Below are positions 34,274 through 43,652 of a DNA stretch of 64,000 nucleotides, piece after piece. Source of the stretch: Chryseobacterium oleae (GTDB lineage Bacteria > Bacteroidota > Bacteroidia > Flavobacteriales > Weeksellaceae); NCBI RefSeq assembly GCF_900115055.1, contig NZ_FOVD01000003.1:62001-126000 (forward strand), in the 5' to 3' direction. Position 1 is the first letter of the stretch. Each line of letters starts with the position of its first letter. The notes under the pieces are model-generated. The model did no database searches. It worked only from the letters and a program-made list of their open reading frames with translations, and was not told the origin of the DNA. A program made the translations under genes and the position numbers.

Positions 34274-34780
34274 ATGTCAACAAAAAATTTAACCCACCTC
34301 GAGGCCATTAAAAAGATCCAGGAACTGTCTGAAAAGGCAAGAATATGTATGTTCTGTACCGAGCTCGGAACCACACCTTTGAATTCCCGGCCTATGACAC
34401 TTCAGGAAACGGATGACAGCGGAAATCTATGGTTTATCAGCAGTGCAACCAGCAATAAGAATTTTGAGATCAAAGATGACCGAAACGTACAGCTTTTCTT
34501 TATGAACAACAGCGATTCTCAATATCTGTCGGTTTATGGACAGGCTTCTGTTTATAAGGACAAAGCTACGATTGAAGAAAAATGGTCACCGATGGCCAAG
34601 GCTTGGTTTGACGGAAAAGATGATCCGGATGTGAGCATCATTCGTGTAGAACCCAAAGAAACCTATTACTGGGATACCAAAGCAGGAAAACTGGTCAGCC
34701 TGTTCAGCTTTGTGGCTTCGGCTCTGACTGGGATTAAAACCAATAACTCCGATGGCGTAGAAGGAAATGCCGTCGTATAA
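34274..34780 (+). CDS. Pyridoxamine 5'-phosphate oxidase-like (general stress protein 26) family
   Basis: A 168-residue split-barrel flavin-binding protein. It has the family's order of motifs: S-R-P-M-T near residue 40, L-W-F-I-S-S, V-Q-L-F-F and Y-L-S-V-Y-G-Q-A-S-V, then W-F-D-G-K-D-D-P-D-V. Such proteins bind FMN or F420 and are often stress-induced; the reaction is unknown. It is a single gene with a strong terminator directly after the stop. Confidence 0.85.
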   Translation: MSTKNLTHLEAIKKIQELSEKARICMFCTELGTTPLNSRPMTLQETDDSGNLWFISSATSNKNFEIKDDRNVQLFFMNNSDSQYLSVYGQASVYKDKATIEEKWSPMAKAWFDGKDDPDVSIIRVEPKETYYWDTKAGKLVSLFSFVASALTGIKTNNSDGVEGNAVV

Positions 34781-34783
34781 AAT

Positions 34784-34818
34784 AAAGTTGGCTGAGGAAA
34801 TCCTCAGCCAACTTTTCT
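34784..34818. terminator. Strong bidirectional terminator
   Basis: A 15-bp perfect stem AAAGTTGGCTGAGGA / TCCTCAGCCAACTTT with T-run. It lies just after the stress-protein gene and between convergent genes, so it can stop both. Confidence 0.85.
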
Positions 34819-34874
34819 ACAACATAAATATTAAACTGACATCAAAAAAAACTGATTTTTTTAATAGATTTAAA

Positions 34875-35759
34875 TTAATTGACCAGGGTTTTAATGATAC
34901 TTCTAAGTTCTTCCGTTTCTTTTTCGGACAGAGATTTCAGCGGGCTTCTTAAGCTTCCGCCTTCTTCTCCTAAAATATTCAGCCCTGCTTTCACCGCCCT
35001 TGGAAGACCTTTGTTCACGATGAATTTTAAGAGATCAAACTGCTTGTAGAAAACTTCTTGTGCTTTCTCCATATTTCCTTCTTCAATAGCTTTATATAAA
35101 CCAACATTAAGTTCAGGAATCAGATTGGGTGCCGCAGTACACCAACCTCTTGCTCCGGCAGTGAATGCAGCCAGTGCCAATGGATTGGATCCGTTGTAGA
35201 AGGCAGTTTCCTCGCCCAGTTCTTTTCTCAGATAATGCATTCTCTGAATATCTCCCGTACTTTCCTTGATCATGGTAACATTGGAAATCTCCAAAAGCCT
35301 TTTCAAAAGTGTCGGAGACATATCTACTCCACTGGTTGCCGGATTGTTATAAGCCATGATAGGAATTGAAATTTTACTGGCTACTGCATCATAATGGGCT
35401 ACGATCTCGTCATCCGTCAGCTTCCAGTAGCTCATTGGAATGATCATCACGGCATCGGCACCTGCTTTTTCTGCAAACTGAGCATGATGAACAGTCTTTT
35501 CTGTGGTAAGATTTGACACACCTACCAATGTTGGTACTCTTCCTTTAGTCTGCTGTATAGAGGCTTCTGTGATCGCTTCCTTTTCTTCATCAGACAGGTA
35601 GGGCATTACTCCTGTGCTTCCTAACGGAGCAATTCCGTGGCTTCCTGAAACGATAAGTCTTTCTACAAGTTTTTTAAAAAGAGGAATATCTACTTTCTCA
35701 TTCTGGTCAAAAGGCGTAATGGGATAAGCAATGATGCCTTTGAATGGAACATTTTTCAT
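34875..35759 (-). CDS. DapA/NanA-family lyase or synthase
   Basis: A 294-residue class I aldolase-fold enzyme. Lys165 (M-I-K-E-S-T) is the Schiff-base lysine and Tyr137 (M-A-Y-N-N-P) the proton relay tyrosine. The substrate-carboxylate loop reads G-S-T-G-V (47-51) rather than the G-T-T-G-E of true dihydrodipicolinate synthase, so a different keto-acid substrate is likely. It lies in line with a cupin gene and near a divergent MocR regulator, suggesting catabolism of a specific compound rather than lysine biosynthesis. Confidence 0.87.
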   Translation of the reverse strand: MKNVPFKGIIAYPITPFDQNEKVDIPLFKKLVERLIVSGSHGIAPLGSTGVMPYLSDEEKEAITEASIQQTKGRVPTLVGVSNLTTEKTVHHAQFAEKAGADAVMIIPMSYWKLTDDEIVAHYDAVASKISIPIMAYNNPATSGVDMSPTLLKRLLEISNVTMIKESTGDIQRMHYLRKELGEETAFYNGSNPLALAAFTAGARGWCTAAPNLIPELNVGLYKAIEEGNMEKAQEVFYKQFDLLKFIVNKGLPRAVKAGLNILGEEGGSLRSPLKSLSEKETEELRSIIKTLVN

Positions 35760-35795
35760 GTTTTATTTTTTTTAATTAAATGATAAACTGAGGAT

Positions 35796-35828
35796 AGAGA
35801 TTAGAGATTAGGGATTAGGGATTAGGGG
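35796..35828 (+). repeat. Short tandem repeat of AGRGATT
   Basis: Four consecutive 7-bp units (AGAGATT twice, AGGGATT twice) plus a partial fifth, in the spacer upstream of the DapA-family gene. It belongs to the low-complexity vocabulary seen in other spacers. Confidence 0.7.
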
Positions 35829-35956
35829 AAATTCTTTATTTCCTATTTAAAAAGTGTTTGGTTGGATATGAATGAAGCCGATCAAAGCTTTCTTCTGAAT
35901 CTTAAATTGAATCCACCTAACCCCTAAATCTTATCCTTGATCTTAACCTTCGATTT

Positions 35957-36412
35957 CTAAAGGTCTCTTCCTTCTTCTTCTCTCAATGCAACGCCTAAGT
36001 TCTGAAGCTGTGGAGCATTTTCGCAGGCTAAATATTTTGCAGATTCTGTATCACTAAGATTTTGGTGTTTATGCCAAGCCCAAGAAGGAATATAAACCGC
36101 ATCTCCTGCTTCCCAATGTACTCTCTCGTCCTCTACTTCTGTCCATCCTTTTCCTTCGATTACATACAGTACCGTTTCATACGTGTGACGGTGTCTGTTG
36201 GTCTGCTGACCCGGAGTTAATCCACCAATCGTCATACTTACATTTTTACTTGGAAGATCTACAAAGAAAACCGGGTGCTTTCTTTCTGTTGAAAATTGAT
36301 TGTGCTCCCCTGCATTTTCTACATTTTTATGAATTAAATGGCTAGGTTTTACGTACTTTGGTCTTGCGAATGTTTCGTGAAAGTCTTTTGAACTGAAATC
36401 TTTTTTGTCCAT
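35957..36412 (-). CDS. Cupin-domain protein
   Basis: A 151-residue protein with one cupin barrel: motif 1 is G-x-x-x-N-R-H-R-H-x-Y-E-x-x-x-Y-V-I-E-G-K-G, with metal-binding histidines and a glutamate, and motif 2 is G-D-A-V-Y-I-P-S-W-A-W-H-K-H. It probably binds a metal and may be an isomerase, dioxygenase or sensor. It lies upstream of the DapA-family gene on the same strand (197-bp spacer) and is divergent from the MocR regulator, so it may be that regulator's target. Confidence 0.85.
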   Translation of the reverse strand: MDKKDFSSKDFHETFARPKYVKPSHLIHKNVENAGEHNQFSTERKHPVFFVDLPSKNVSMTIGGLTPGQQTNRHRHTYETVLYVIEGKGWTEVEDERVHWEAGDAVYIPSWAWHKHQNLSDTESAKYLACENAPQLQNLGVALREEEGRDL

Positions 36413-36462
36413 GATGTTTTAAATTTTAATTGTTTGTGCGTTATTGCATGACAAAATTACCG

Positions 36463-36470
36463 TATCTTTG
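36463..36470 (+). promoter_or_regulatory. -7 element TATCTTTG of the MocR gene
   Basis: It matches TAnnTTTG, 43 bp before the ATG at 36514. The MocR gene and the divergent cupin gene share this 101-bp spacer. Confidence 0.6.
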
Positions 36471-36513
36471 GACTGTTTAAATGATTCAGTTTTCACGTAA
36501 ATAGGTAGTCCAG

Positions 36514-37959
36514 ATGCTTCGTCCTTGGAAATTAGAACTTGAAATAGATAAAGAGCTTGAAAAAGCCGTGTATCTGCAGATCGCGGATACCATCATTGCG
36601 GACATACGTTCCGGAAGACTCAATGCCGGGGATGCACTTCCCGGAAGCCGAAATCTTGCTTTGATGCTGAAGATCAACAGAAATACGGTGGTGGAAGCCT
36701 ATCAGGTACTTATCAATGAAGAATGGGTGATCTCCAAAGAAAGAAAAGGAATCTTCGTATCTGACAAGCTTCCGGTTGTACAGGAAAGGCAAAGCATAAG
36801 AGATCCTGAAGCTGAAGAAGCTTCGTTCGCTTTAAGTAAGCCTATGATCAATTTTGATGATGGACATCCCGACAGTAAAATAGCCCCGGTAACAGAACTC
36901 GCCCGCGCCTACCGCCAAATCTTTAACAGGAAAGCAAAATGGCAGATGATGGGTTACAGCAATGAACATGGCGATATTGAATTCCGGAAAACCATTTCTC
37001 AGATGCTGAACCACCAGCGGGGAATGCATATCAATGAAAATGAAATTTCAATCACGAGGGGAAGCCAGATGGCGATGTTTCTGACTGCTCAATGTCTGTT
37101 AAAACCCGGAGATCAGGTTATTGTAGAAAACCCAGGGTACAAACCCGCCTGGAAAGCTTTTGAATATGCCGGAGCAGAACTTCTTCCGGCAGCAGTAGAT
37201 GAGGAAGGGATTGTTACTAAAGACATAGAAAAGCTTTTAACAGAAAATAAAAATGTAAAAGCGATCTATATTACGCCTCACAGACAATATCCTACAACGG
37301 TTACTTTAAGTTTAGCACGAAGACTGGAATTAATTGAACTATCCAACAAACATGGAATGACTGTGATTGAAGATGATTATGACAATGAGTTCCATTTTGG
37401 ATACCGTCCTATCCTTCCGGTTTCCAGCTTTGATGAACTTAACAGCTATGTCTACGTGGGTACATTGAGTAAAGTAGTGGCTCCTGCCCTGAGGATCGGC
37501 TATCTGGCATCCAAAGATCCCAGTCTGATTCAAAAAATAGGAGATCTGAGGAAAATCATTGATGTTCAGGGTGATGTGATTATGGAACAAGCCGTACTGC
37601 AGCTCATTAAAGAAGGTACTGTTAAAAAACACATTAAAAAAGCCACCATCCATTACAGAAACAAAAGAGATCTGGTGAACAGTCTTTTAGAAAAGCATTT
37701 GGAAGATGTCGCCGATTTTACACTTCCTGAAGGAGGTCTTGCCTTCTGGATCGTTCCGAAAGAAAACCTGGATTGGGATGCTGTAACGGCTTCCCTGCTT
37801 GAAAAAAGCATTAACATCATTCATCCGAAGCAATACAGTTCTGATCATGTTATCAACGGATTCAGACTTAGTTATGGTTCTCTTTCCGAAGAACAGTTGG
37901 AGGATAGTATAAAAATCATTTCTAAGGTTCTGAAATTTCATACCGACCGGGTAAAATAA
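36514..37959 (+). CDS. MocR/PdxR-type regulator (GntR helix-turn-helix plus aminotransferase domain)
   Basis: A 481-residue fusion. Residues about 12-80 form a GntR-type winged helix (L-P-G-S-R-N-L-A, then I-N-R-N-T-V-V-E-A-Y). Residues about 110-475 form a type I aminotransferase domain, with Lys320 in G-T-L-S-K-V-V-A-P-A-L-R as the PLP lysine and D-D-Y-D-N-E-F upstream. Such regulators use PLP or a PLP adduct as effector. The divergent cupin and the DapA-family enzyme are its probable targets. Confidence 0.9.
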   Translation: MLRPWKLELEIDKELEKAVYLQIADTIIADIRSGRLNAGDALPGSRNLALMLKINRNTVVEAYQVLINEEWVISKERKGIFVSDKLPVVQERQSIRDPEAEEASFALSKPMINFDDGHPDSKIAPVTELARAYRQIFNRKAKWQMMGYSNEHGDIEFRKTISQMLNHQRGMHINENEISITRGSQMAMFLTAQCLLKPGDQVIVENPGYKPAWKAFEYAGAELLPAAVDEEGIVTKDIEKLLTENKNVKAIYITPHRQYPTTVTLSLARRLELIELSNKHGMTVIEDDYDNEFHFGYRPILPVSSFDELNSYVYVGTLSKVVAPALRIGYLASKDPSLIQKIGDLRKIIDVQGDVIMEQAVLQLIKEGTVKKHIKKATIHYRNKRDLVNSLLEKHLEDVADFTLPEGGLAFWIVPKENLDWDAVTASLLEKSINIIHPKQYSSDHVINGFRLSYGSLSEEQLEDSIKIISKVLKFHTDRVK

Positions 37960-37962
37960 TTT

Positions 37963-38153
37963 TATATTTCTAAGTTTTGGCTAAAGCCGTTGTAAGGCGT
38001 TTTTTATTATTTAGACGGGCTAAAGCCCATCCCTATTGAATATTCAGAAGGTAATCAGAAATAAAAAAATCTGCTCTATTTGCCAGACCAGCGAGAGATT
38101 AAAATGAAATTCTCAGTTCATTTTCCCGCAGATTGAGCAAATAAAGCAGATTT
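37963..38153. repeat. Modular intergenic repeat, inverted copy
   Basis: On the minus strand it contains the GGGCTTTAGCCC module (37963-38043) and the CTGGCAAATAGAGCAGATT module (38053-38110) of the element at 26949. Here the second module is extended into an inverted repeat of 17-bp arms (38067-38083 and 38137-38153, one mismatch), able to form a long hairpin. Confidence 0.75.
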
Positions 38154-38172
38154 CTATCGGCTTATAAGTGAT

Positions 38173-39318
38173 TTATTCCACTTCAAAAATAGCCTGAATC
38201 TCCACCGAAGAATTCACAGGAATAGAGGAAGCTCCCAGAGTCGCTCTCGCATGTTTTCCTTTCTCACCGAGAATTTCTACCGTCAGGTCTGAAGCTGTAT
38301 TCATCAGGTCTGCGTGCTTTGTGTAATCATCTTTTGTATTGAAAATTCCGGTAAGCTGTACACATTGTTTTACTTTGTTAAGATCACCGCCTACTGCTTC
38401 TTTTAAGACGGCTATAACGTTCAGCATCGTAGCTTTTGTAGCTTCTTTAACCTGCTGTTCATTAATATCAACGCCTAATTTTCCAGGATTTAAAATTTTC
38501 CCATCTTTTAAAGCGACCTGATTAATGAATACCAGATTTCCTGAACGCACATAAGGCTTATAATTTCCAGCTGGCTGGGGAACTTTTGGAAGGGTAATGT
38601 TTTTCTGTTTCAAAAGAGCGTTGATATCTTCAGATTTTTCTACAGGAACAACTGCTGTCATTTTTTTACTGAATGTCCCTTTCAAAGCTAAAGCCGTTTT
38701 AGCAAAATTACTTCCCTGAAGTTCTGCCAGCGCGCGTTCATCTTTTGTTGGTCTTTCCACATCTTTCAGTGAGGCCATACTTGTTACACCTAAAACGGTA
38801 TTTCCCTGAGGAATAGCTTTATTGATACTTTCCGTTCCTCTGATTCCATTGGAAACCAATACCATTCCATGAACGGCTAACGTATTCCAGAATGCATTAA
38901 GAGCCAGCTCTTTTCCTGCACCACTTCCTGCAGACATAAAAAACGTTGCCGGCATTCCTTCCAGCGCATGATTGGTCCATAAATTAACGGTCTTCGACAA
39001 GAATTCACTCATCCCGGTACTGATATTCCCGAAATAAACGGGTGATCCAAAAGCAATTCCGTCATAAGAAGGCAGTTCTTCCACCAATGCTACTGGAATA
39101 TTTTTCAATTTCGCGTTTTGTGATTCTTTGACCTGTTTAATGACCGCCGTAGCATTTTTACTGCTTTCGATGCCGGTTGCTATTTCTTTAGCCAATTCAT
39201 AGGTTCCTCCATTATCCGAATGAATGAGGACCAGTATTTTAGCTTTGTTTTCCTGTGCCATGATTGTGGTGATTTTTAATAATAAAATTAATACAAAAAC
39301 CGTACTTAGTTTTTTCAT
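38173..39318 (-). CDS. Exported flavodoxin-like / RidA fusion protein
   Basis: A 381-residue protein. The signal peptide (about 1-20) ends at M-A-Q. Residues about 25-200 are a WrbA-like flavodoxin domain (H-S-D-N-G-G-T for the FMN phosphate, G-S-P-V-Y-F-G-N, S-A-G-S-G-A-G). Residues about 240-381 are a RidA/YjgF domain (Y-V-R-S-G-N-L-V-F-I-N-Q, a late R-A-T-L-G-A-S-S-I-P segment). RidA normally removes reactive imines and WrbA reduces quinones; the fusion and its export are unusual. The start is the ATG at 39318, because an upstream ATG at 39342 abuts the TAATTTTG promoter element. Confidence 0.83.
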   Translation of the reverse strand: MKKLSTVFVLILLLKITTIMAQENKAKILVLIHSDNGGTYELAKEIATGIESSKNATAVIKQVKESQNAKLKNIPVALVEELPSYDGIAFGSPVYFGNISTGMSEFLSKTVNLWTNHALEGMPATFFMSAGSGAGKELALNAFWNTLAVHGMVLVSNGIRGTESINKAIPQGNTVLGVTSMASLKDVERPTKDERALAELQGSNFAKTALALKGTFSKKMTAVVPVEKSEDINALLKQKNITLPKVPQPAGNYKPYVRSGNLVFINQVALKDGKILNPGKLGVDINEQQVKEATKATMLNVIAVLKEAVGGDLNKVKQCVQLTGIFNTKDDYTKHADLMNTASDLTVEILGEKGKHARATLGASSIPVNSSVEIQAIFEVE

Positions 39319-39343
39319 TTTTAATAGATAAATAATTACCATA

Positions 39344-39375
39344 CAAAATTAGTATTGTCGTTTTTATTAACTTTG
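39344..39375. promoter_or_regulatory. Back-to-back -7 elements of divergent genes
   Basis: TAATTTTG reading leftward (39344-39351) serves the flavodoxin-RidA gene, and TAACTTTG reading rightward (39368-39375) serves the AraC gene. The two promoters overlap, and the AraC leader would be only a few bases long. Confidence 0.65.
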
Positions 39376-39386
39376 CCAAAAATTCT

Positions 39387-40193
39387 ATGCAGAACGACAT
39401 CGTAAAATGTGGTTTAACGGAACAGAGTGACAGCCGATTTGTAGATACCATCGGAAAAGAAGCGTATGTGTGGTGTGAGGAAGACTGGAAACATGACGAC
39501 CATGAACATGCCCATCACCGGGCCCAGCTTACCTTTGTGGAAGAAGGCTATCAGTATTTTCATATTGATCAGAAGATCTATCTTGTGCCTCAGTATCATG
39601 TGATTTGGGTTCCCTCAGGAAAGGCTCACAGAATCTCTTCAGAAGCGAAAACGGTCAATCTGATGGTCTTTTTATTTAAAACGGTTTTTGAGGATGATTT
39701 CTACCGGAATGTTCATGTTTTTACAGTTCCTCCCGTTTTGAAGGAAATGCTATTGTATGCTTCCAAGTGGAATCAGCTGATAGAAGAAGATGAAGAACAG
39801 GATCTGTTTTTTAAAGCGATTTTAAAAAGTCTTCCCAATTTCTGCAGAGAAAGCAGTTATCTTGAAATACCTGTTCCATCGGATGCAAGACTCATTCCCG
39901 TTTGTACGTATATCAACACCAATTTTAAATACAGTCTGAATGCTGATGAACTGGCAGAAAAAGCACAAATGTCTGTCCGAAGCCTGCAGAGAATATTTAA
40001 GAACGAAACCGGAATAACCCTTCAGAAATACCATCAGCTTGTAAGAATTCTGAAAAGTATTGAGCTTATTGATACCGGAAACTTTACATTAAGCCAGATC
40101 GCATACAAAGTGGGCTATCAAAGCTTATCGGCGTTTACCTCTTCTTACTATGCTATTATGAAATCTAAACCTAAAGTAAAGAAGGTCAATTAG
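39387..40193 (+). CDS. AraC-family regulator with cupin-like sensor
   Basis: A 268-residue protein. The N-terminal half is cupin-like, with H-E-H-A-H-H-R-A-Q-L-T-F and W-V-P-S-G-K-A-H-R. The C-terminal ~100 residues are the AraC DNA-binding domain (M-S-V-R-S-L-Q-R-I-F-K-N-E-T-G and I-A-Y-K-V-G-Y-Q-S-L-S-A-F). It is divergent from, and shares overlapping promoters with, the flavodoxin-RidA fusion, which is therefore its likely target. Confidence 0.88.
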   Translation: MQNDIVKCGLTEQSDSRFVDTIGKEAYVWCEEDWKHDDHEHAHHRAQLTFVEEGYQYFHIDQKIYLVPQYHVIWVPSGKAHRISSEAKTVNLMVFLFKTVFEDDFYRNVHVFTVPPVLKEMLLYASKWNQLIEEDEEQDLFFKAILKSLPNFCRESSYLEIPVPSDARLIPVCTYINTNFKYSLNADELAEKAQMSVRSLQRIFKNETGITLQKYHQLVRILKSIELIDTGNFTLSQIAYKVGYQSLSAFTSSYYAIMKSKPKVKKVN

Positions 40194-40216
40194 GTATTTA
40201 AGTTCCGGATCTGAGA

Positions 40217-40717
40217 TTATTTTAAAATCAACAGCTGATTGATTTCGCTTTTAAAACAGCCTAAAATAAATTCCGTATAATACATCTGAGCATTCAAAGC
40301 CTGTGTCTTAGGATGCAGTTCCAGTTTTTTGGTAAGAATGATCTCTCCTTTATACGAAAATGAGAAATAGGCGAAAATTTTATATAACGATTTTCTGATC
40401 GGAGTACAATATCCCGTAGTCGCAATGGACCAGTCGGAATTAAAGAGTTTAGCGACATTCAGAGCCATCGTTTTGGCAACATTCTCTGATACACAGTCGC
40501 AGTCCTGGGCTTCCTCTCTGTCAACCTGCAAAAGCTCTACTTTCTGAGGCAGCGTATAAGTGGTCATCCCTCCTTTGAAAAATAAAGAAGCATTGGGCAT
40601 CTGCGAAAAAGCCAGCTGAAGGCATCCTGAAGTAACGCTTTCTGCTACCGAGATGGTTTCACCTGCGGTCAGAAGCGACTGGCTGATATATTCTAAAAGA
40701 TTTTTTTGAAATTCCAT
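40217..40717 (-). CDS. CinA C-terminal family protein (nicotinamide-nucleotide amidase-like)
   Basis: A 166-residue single-domain protein of the CinA-C/PncC family. A-E-S-V-T-S-G-C near residues 25-32 holds the nucleophilic serine region, and T-T-G-Y sits at the second conserved site (usually T-G-I-A-G-P); the change to G-Y-C-T-P is notable. Family enzymes deamidate nicotinamide mononucleotide. Because the second site is altered, activity is uncertain. It lies 40 bp after the catalase gene and is probably co-transcribed with it. Confidence 0.75.
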   Translation of the reverse strand: MEFQKNLLEYISQSLLTAGETISVAESVTSGCLQLAFSQMPNASLFFKGGMTTYTLPQKVELLQVDREEAQDCDCVSENVAKTMALNVAKLFNSDWSIATTGYCTPIRKSLYKIFAYFSFSYKGEIILTKKLELHPKTQALNAQMYYTEFILGCFKSEINQLLILK

Positions 40718-40757
40718 AATTTTAAATATTTAGTGATGTGAAGGTGTCTTGTTGTAT

Positions 40758-42893
40758 CTACGCGTTTCTTTCCTGTTCAAGATCCCAAACCCTGTGTTTG
40801 GAAACTGCCTGGATAAACTGCTGATCAGAATTGTTATCTTTCCAGATCACAACTGCAGGATCTTCATGTTTTTTCTGGGCTATATTGCTGTTGTTATACA
40901 GTTCTTCCGTCTCTGCTCCAAAATAAACGGTTTTACAGTGCTTATAAGCTTCATTGATAAATTGCAGCACATGATGTTTGTTTTCAGGAGCCATAAGTTC
41001 TTTAGCTGATTTCTGTCCGGCACCGATGTATAAGGCATCAAAGCAGACACTCGCAATACTCGTAAGTGAATGTTTCGGGGTAAGGGATGATCCTTCTTTG
41101 GTTTTAACGGGAGCTACACTTGGGGCAATAAGTTCTACTTTTGCTCCTTCCGATTCAAGTTTTGATTTTAAATCATTGAGTGCATTTCCGTCCGTCCCAT
41201 TGGCTATGATGAAACCTATCTTCCTGCTTTTAATGGTATCTTTTACCGTATCTTTCATGCTCAGCGCATCAGAAATCTTAATTTTAGGCTCTTTTTCTTC
41301 GCTCTGAAGTTCAGATTCATTTGCGTCTGCAGGAATACTTTGGTTGGGTTCTTTCAATTTTTTCACTTTCGCCCCTATTTTATCCGCTACTTTCTGAGCC
41401 AGAGTTTTATCAATAAAAGCAAGCTGTCCTACCATTCTTTCACGGATCTCCGGAATCGTTACTTTTGAAAGCTCAAAAATAAGAGCATTCTGAAGGTGAG
41501 TCTGTTCAGGTGCCGACTGGCTGTTATAAAATAATTTTGCCTGTGAATAGTGATCCACAAAACTCTCACTTCTTCTCCTCACCTTTTCACCGGAAACCCT
41601 TTCTTCCTGAGAAACAAATCCTCCTTCAGACATCATCGCCTGATAAGGACATCCTCCTCCGATGGAATTGGGTTCATAGCTTACTTTTCCTTTTACAATC
41701 TGCTGTCTCATATGTCCGTCACGCTGATTATTGTGAACGGTATTCACAGATCTGTTGATCGGGATTTCATGGAAATTAGGTGATCCCAATCTGGATAACT
41801 GGGTATCGGTATAGGAAAATAGTCTTCCCTGAAGCAGAGGGTCATTGGTAAAATCTATGCCGGGAACAAGGTGTCCCGGATGAAAAGCTACCTGCTCGGT
41901 TTCAGCAAAAAAGTTATCCGGATTTCTATTTAGTGTCAATGTTCCAAAGATTTCTACGGGAACTTCTTCCTCAGGAATTAATTTGGTAGGATCCAGAAGA
42001 TCAAAATCGAATTGATGCTCGTCTTCTTCCGGAATCAGCTGTACACCGAAATCCCATTCCGGAAAAGTCCCGCTTTCAATGGCTTCCCATAAATCTCTTT
42101 TATGAAAATCGGGATCTACCCCTGATATCCTCTGGGCCTCGTCCCAGGCTACAGAATGCACTCCCAGTTTCGGTTTAAAATGAAACTTAACGAAGTGTAC
42201 TTTACCTTCTTCATTAATAAATTTAAAGGAATGTACCCCAAAACCTTCCATCATCCTCAAGCTCCTTGGAATGGCTCTGTCACTCATTACCCACATAATC
42301 ATGTGCATGCTTTCAGGCATCAGTGAAATAAAATCCCAGAACGTGTCATGTGCAGAAGCTGCCTGCGGCATTTCATTATCATGTTCCGGCTTTACGGCAT
42401 GGATCAGATCAGGAAATTTCATGGCATCCTGTATAAAAAAGACGGGCACATTATTACCTACAAGGTCATAATTTCCTTCTTCCGTATAAAATTTAATAGC
42501 AAAACCTCTTACATCTCTGGCCAGATCGGTACTTCCTTTACTTCCGGCTACTGTTGAGAATCTTACAAAAACTGGAGTTTCATCTCCTACATTATTCAAA
42601 AATTTGGCTTTGGTATACGCTTTAAGACTTTTGTTAAGCTTAAAAACCCCATGAGCCCCTGAGCCACGTGCATGAACTACTCTTTCGGGAATTCTTTCAT
42701 GGTCAAAGTGCGTGATCTTTTCCCTTAGAATGAAATCTTCCAGAAGTGTAGGACCTCTGTCTCCGGCTTTTAACGAGTCCTGGTTGTTGTTTATTCTGAG
42801 TCCCTGATCCGTTGTCAGTTTTTCATTTTCATTAGAGGTACTGTGTGTATTCAGCTGGTCTAACTTTTTATTCTTTTGAGCGCCTTTTTTCAT
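40758..42893 (-). CDS. katE: Large-subunit catalase (HPII type)
   Basis: A 711-residue haem catalase that converts hydrogen peroxide to water and oxygen. His74 in R-V-V-H-A-R-G is the distal histidine, the N-V-P-V-F-F segment holds the distal asparagine, and [10 protein letters not shown] holds the proximal tyrosine. The C-terminal ~170 residues are the flavodoxin-like (DJ-1/PfpI) domain found only in large catalases. A hydrophilic N-terminal arm of about 45 residues is normal for HPII. Two small genes precede it in the same direction, behind a promoter with an FNR-like box. Confidence 0.95.
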   Translation of the reverse strand: MKKGAQKNKKLDQLNTHSTSNENEKLTTDQGLRINNNQDSLKAGDRGPTLLEDFILREKITHFDHERIPERVVHARGSGAHGVFKLNKSLKAYTKAKFLNNVGDETPVFVRFSTVAGSKGSTDLARDVRGFAIKFYTEEGNYDLVGNNVPVFFIQDAMKFPDLIHAVKPEHDNEMPQAASAHDTFWDFISLMPESMHMIMWVMSDRAIPRSLRMMEGFGVHSFKFINEEGKVHFVKFHFKPKLGVHSVAWDEAQRISGVDPDFHKRDLWEAIESGTFPEWDFGVQLIPEEDEHQFDFDLLDPTKLIPEEEVPVEIFGTLTLNRNPDNFFAETEQVAFHPGHLVPGIDFTNDPLLQGRLFSYTDTQLSRLGSPNFHEIPINRSVNTVHNNQRDGHMRQQIVKGKVSYEPNSIGGGCPYQAMMSEGGFVSQEERVSGEKVRRRSESFVDHYSQAKLFYNSQSAPEQTHLQNALIFELSKVTIPEIRERMVGQLAFIDKTLAQKVADKIGAKVKKLKEPNQSIPADANESELQSEEKEPKIKISDALSMKDTVKDTIKSRKIGFIIANGTDGNALNDLKSKLESEGAKVELIAPSVAPVKTKEGSSLTPKHSLTSIASVCFDALYIGAGQKSAKELMAPENKHHVLQFINEAYKHCKTVYFGAETEELYNNSNIAQKKHEDPAVVIWKDNNSDQQFIQAVSKHRVWDLEQERNA

Positions 42894-42948
42894 ATCAATT
42901 TTTTGGGTGGTGTGAAGGGTAAAAAGTCAAACAGTATGGATGAGATGT

Positions 42949-43335
42949 TTATTCCGTACCTATCCTGTCCTTTTCCAAAGTATTCAGGAGTTTGTTCAGG
43001 CATTCTTCTTCTTTTAATACTTTGTAGTATGCTGTTTTGGCATATAAAGTAAAAGACGAGTTTTCAATTTTAATTTCTGCATCTATTGGTGTGGGAGATA
43101 CTGTTTTTTCGCTGTGGTATTCACGGATATTCAGGATATACTCTTTAATGTAAGTATCGATTACATTTTTCAGAATATCGCACTTGGCATTGTTTTTTAT
43201 CTTTTCCAATGATTTGATCAGAAAAGCCGTGACTCCGTACGAATTGATAACGCTAGGGAATAAAGATTCATTCTCCAGCATATTATTCTTATCATTCAGC
43301 CCGGAATGTTTCAAAGTGTCGTTTTCAAATATCAT
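42949..43335 (-). CDS. Hypothetical protein in katE cluster
   Basis: A 128-residue, mostly helical, soluble protein that I do not recognise. It has a helical middle (K-S-L-E-K-I-K-N-N) and an L-N-K-L-L-N-T-L-E-K C-terminal helix; no signal peptide or membrane segment. It lies 14 bp after the 100-residue gene and 55 bp before katE in the same direction, so it is probably part of that transcript. A role in the peroxide response would be a guess from context. Confidence 0.65.
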   Translation of the reverse strand: MIFENDTLKHSGLNDKNNMLENESLFPSVINSYGVTAFLIKSLEKIKNNAKCDILKNVIDTYIKEYILNIREYHSEKTVSPTPIDAEIKIENSSFTLYAKTAYYKVLKEEECLNKLLNTLEKDRIGTE

Positions 43336-43349
43336 ATGCTCATTGGTTA

Positions 43350-43652
43350 TTAGTTATCGGAAATTTTTAAATATTTCTCAAAATAATGAAGGTCTTCCTT
43401 GTCTTTGATCGAAAGATAGAACATGATCTGTTCCGGCTCTTTCAGTCCTATGCTGCTGAAGCTGTCAAAATGGGCTATCAGAGCCTGAATATTTTCAATC
43501 TCAATGTCTTTTAAAATGACAAACAGCAGAAAAATATTATCCTTAATCTCTTTCGCGTACACAGCCGCTCCATCCTCAAACCAGTTTCCTTTATTGGGCA
43601 CTTTTACAAAGTTTTTGTGCTTCAGGTTTTTTACTATTTTCTGACAGTCCAT
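43350..43652 (-). CDS. Hypothetical protein, first gene of katE cluster
   Basis: A 100-residue protein of mixed alpha/beta pattern that I do not recognise. It has a possible small beta sheet (A-A-V-Y-A-K-E-I, I-F-L-L-F-V-I-L) and a helix with E-N-I-Q-A-L-I-A-H-F. No export signal. It is the first gene after the long leader at 43653-43908, followed 14 bp later by the 128-residue gene and then katE. Confidence 0.62.
   Translation of the reverse strand: MDCQKIVKNLKHKNFVKVPNKGNWFEDGAAVYAKEIKDNIFLLFVILKDIEIENIQALIAHFDSFSSIGLKEPEQIMFYLSIKDKEDLHYFEKYLKISDN

Noticed and set aside
35796..35828. Telomere-like TTAGGG repeats
   Set aside because: Only four 7-bp units in a circular-chromosome-type bacterium; better explained as slippage in a low-complexity spacer.
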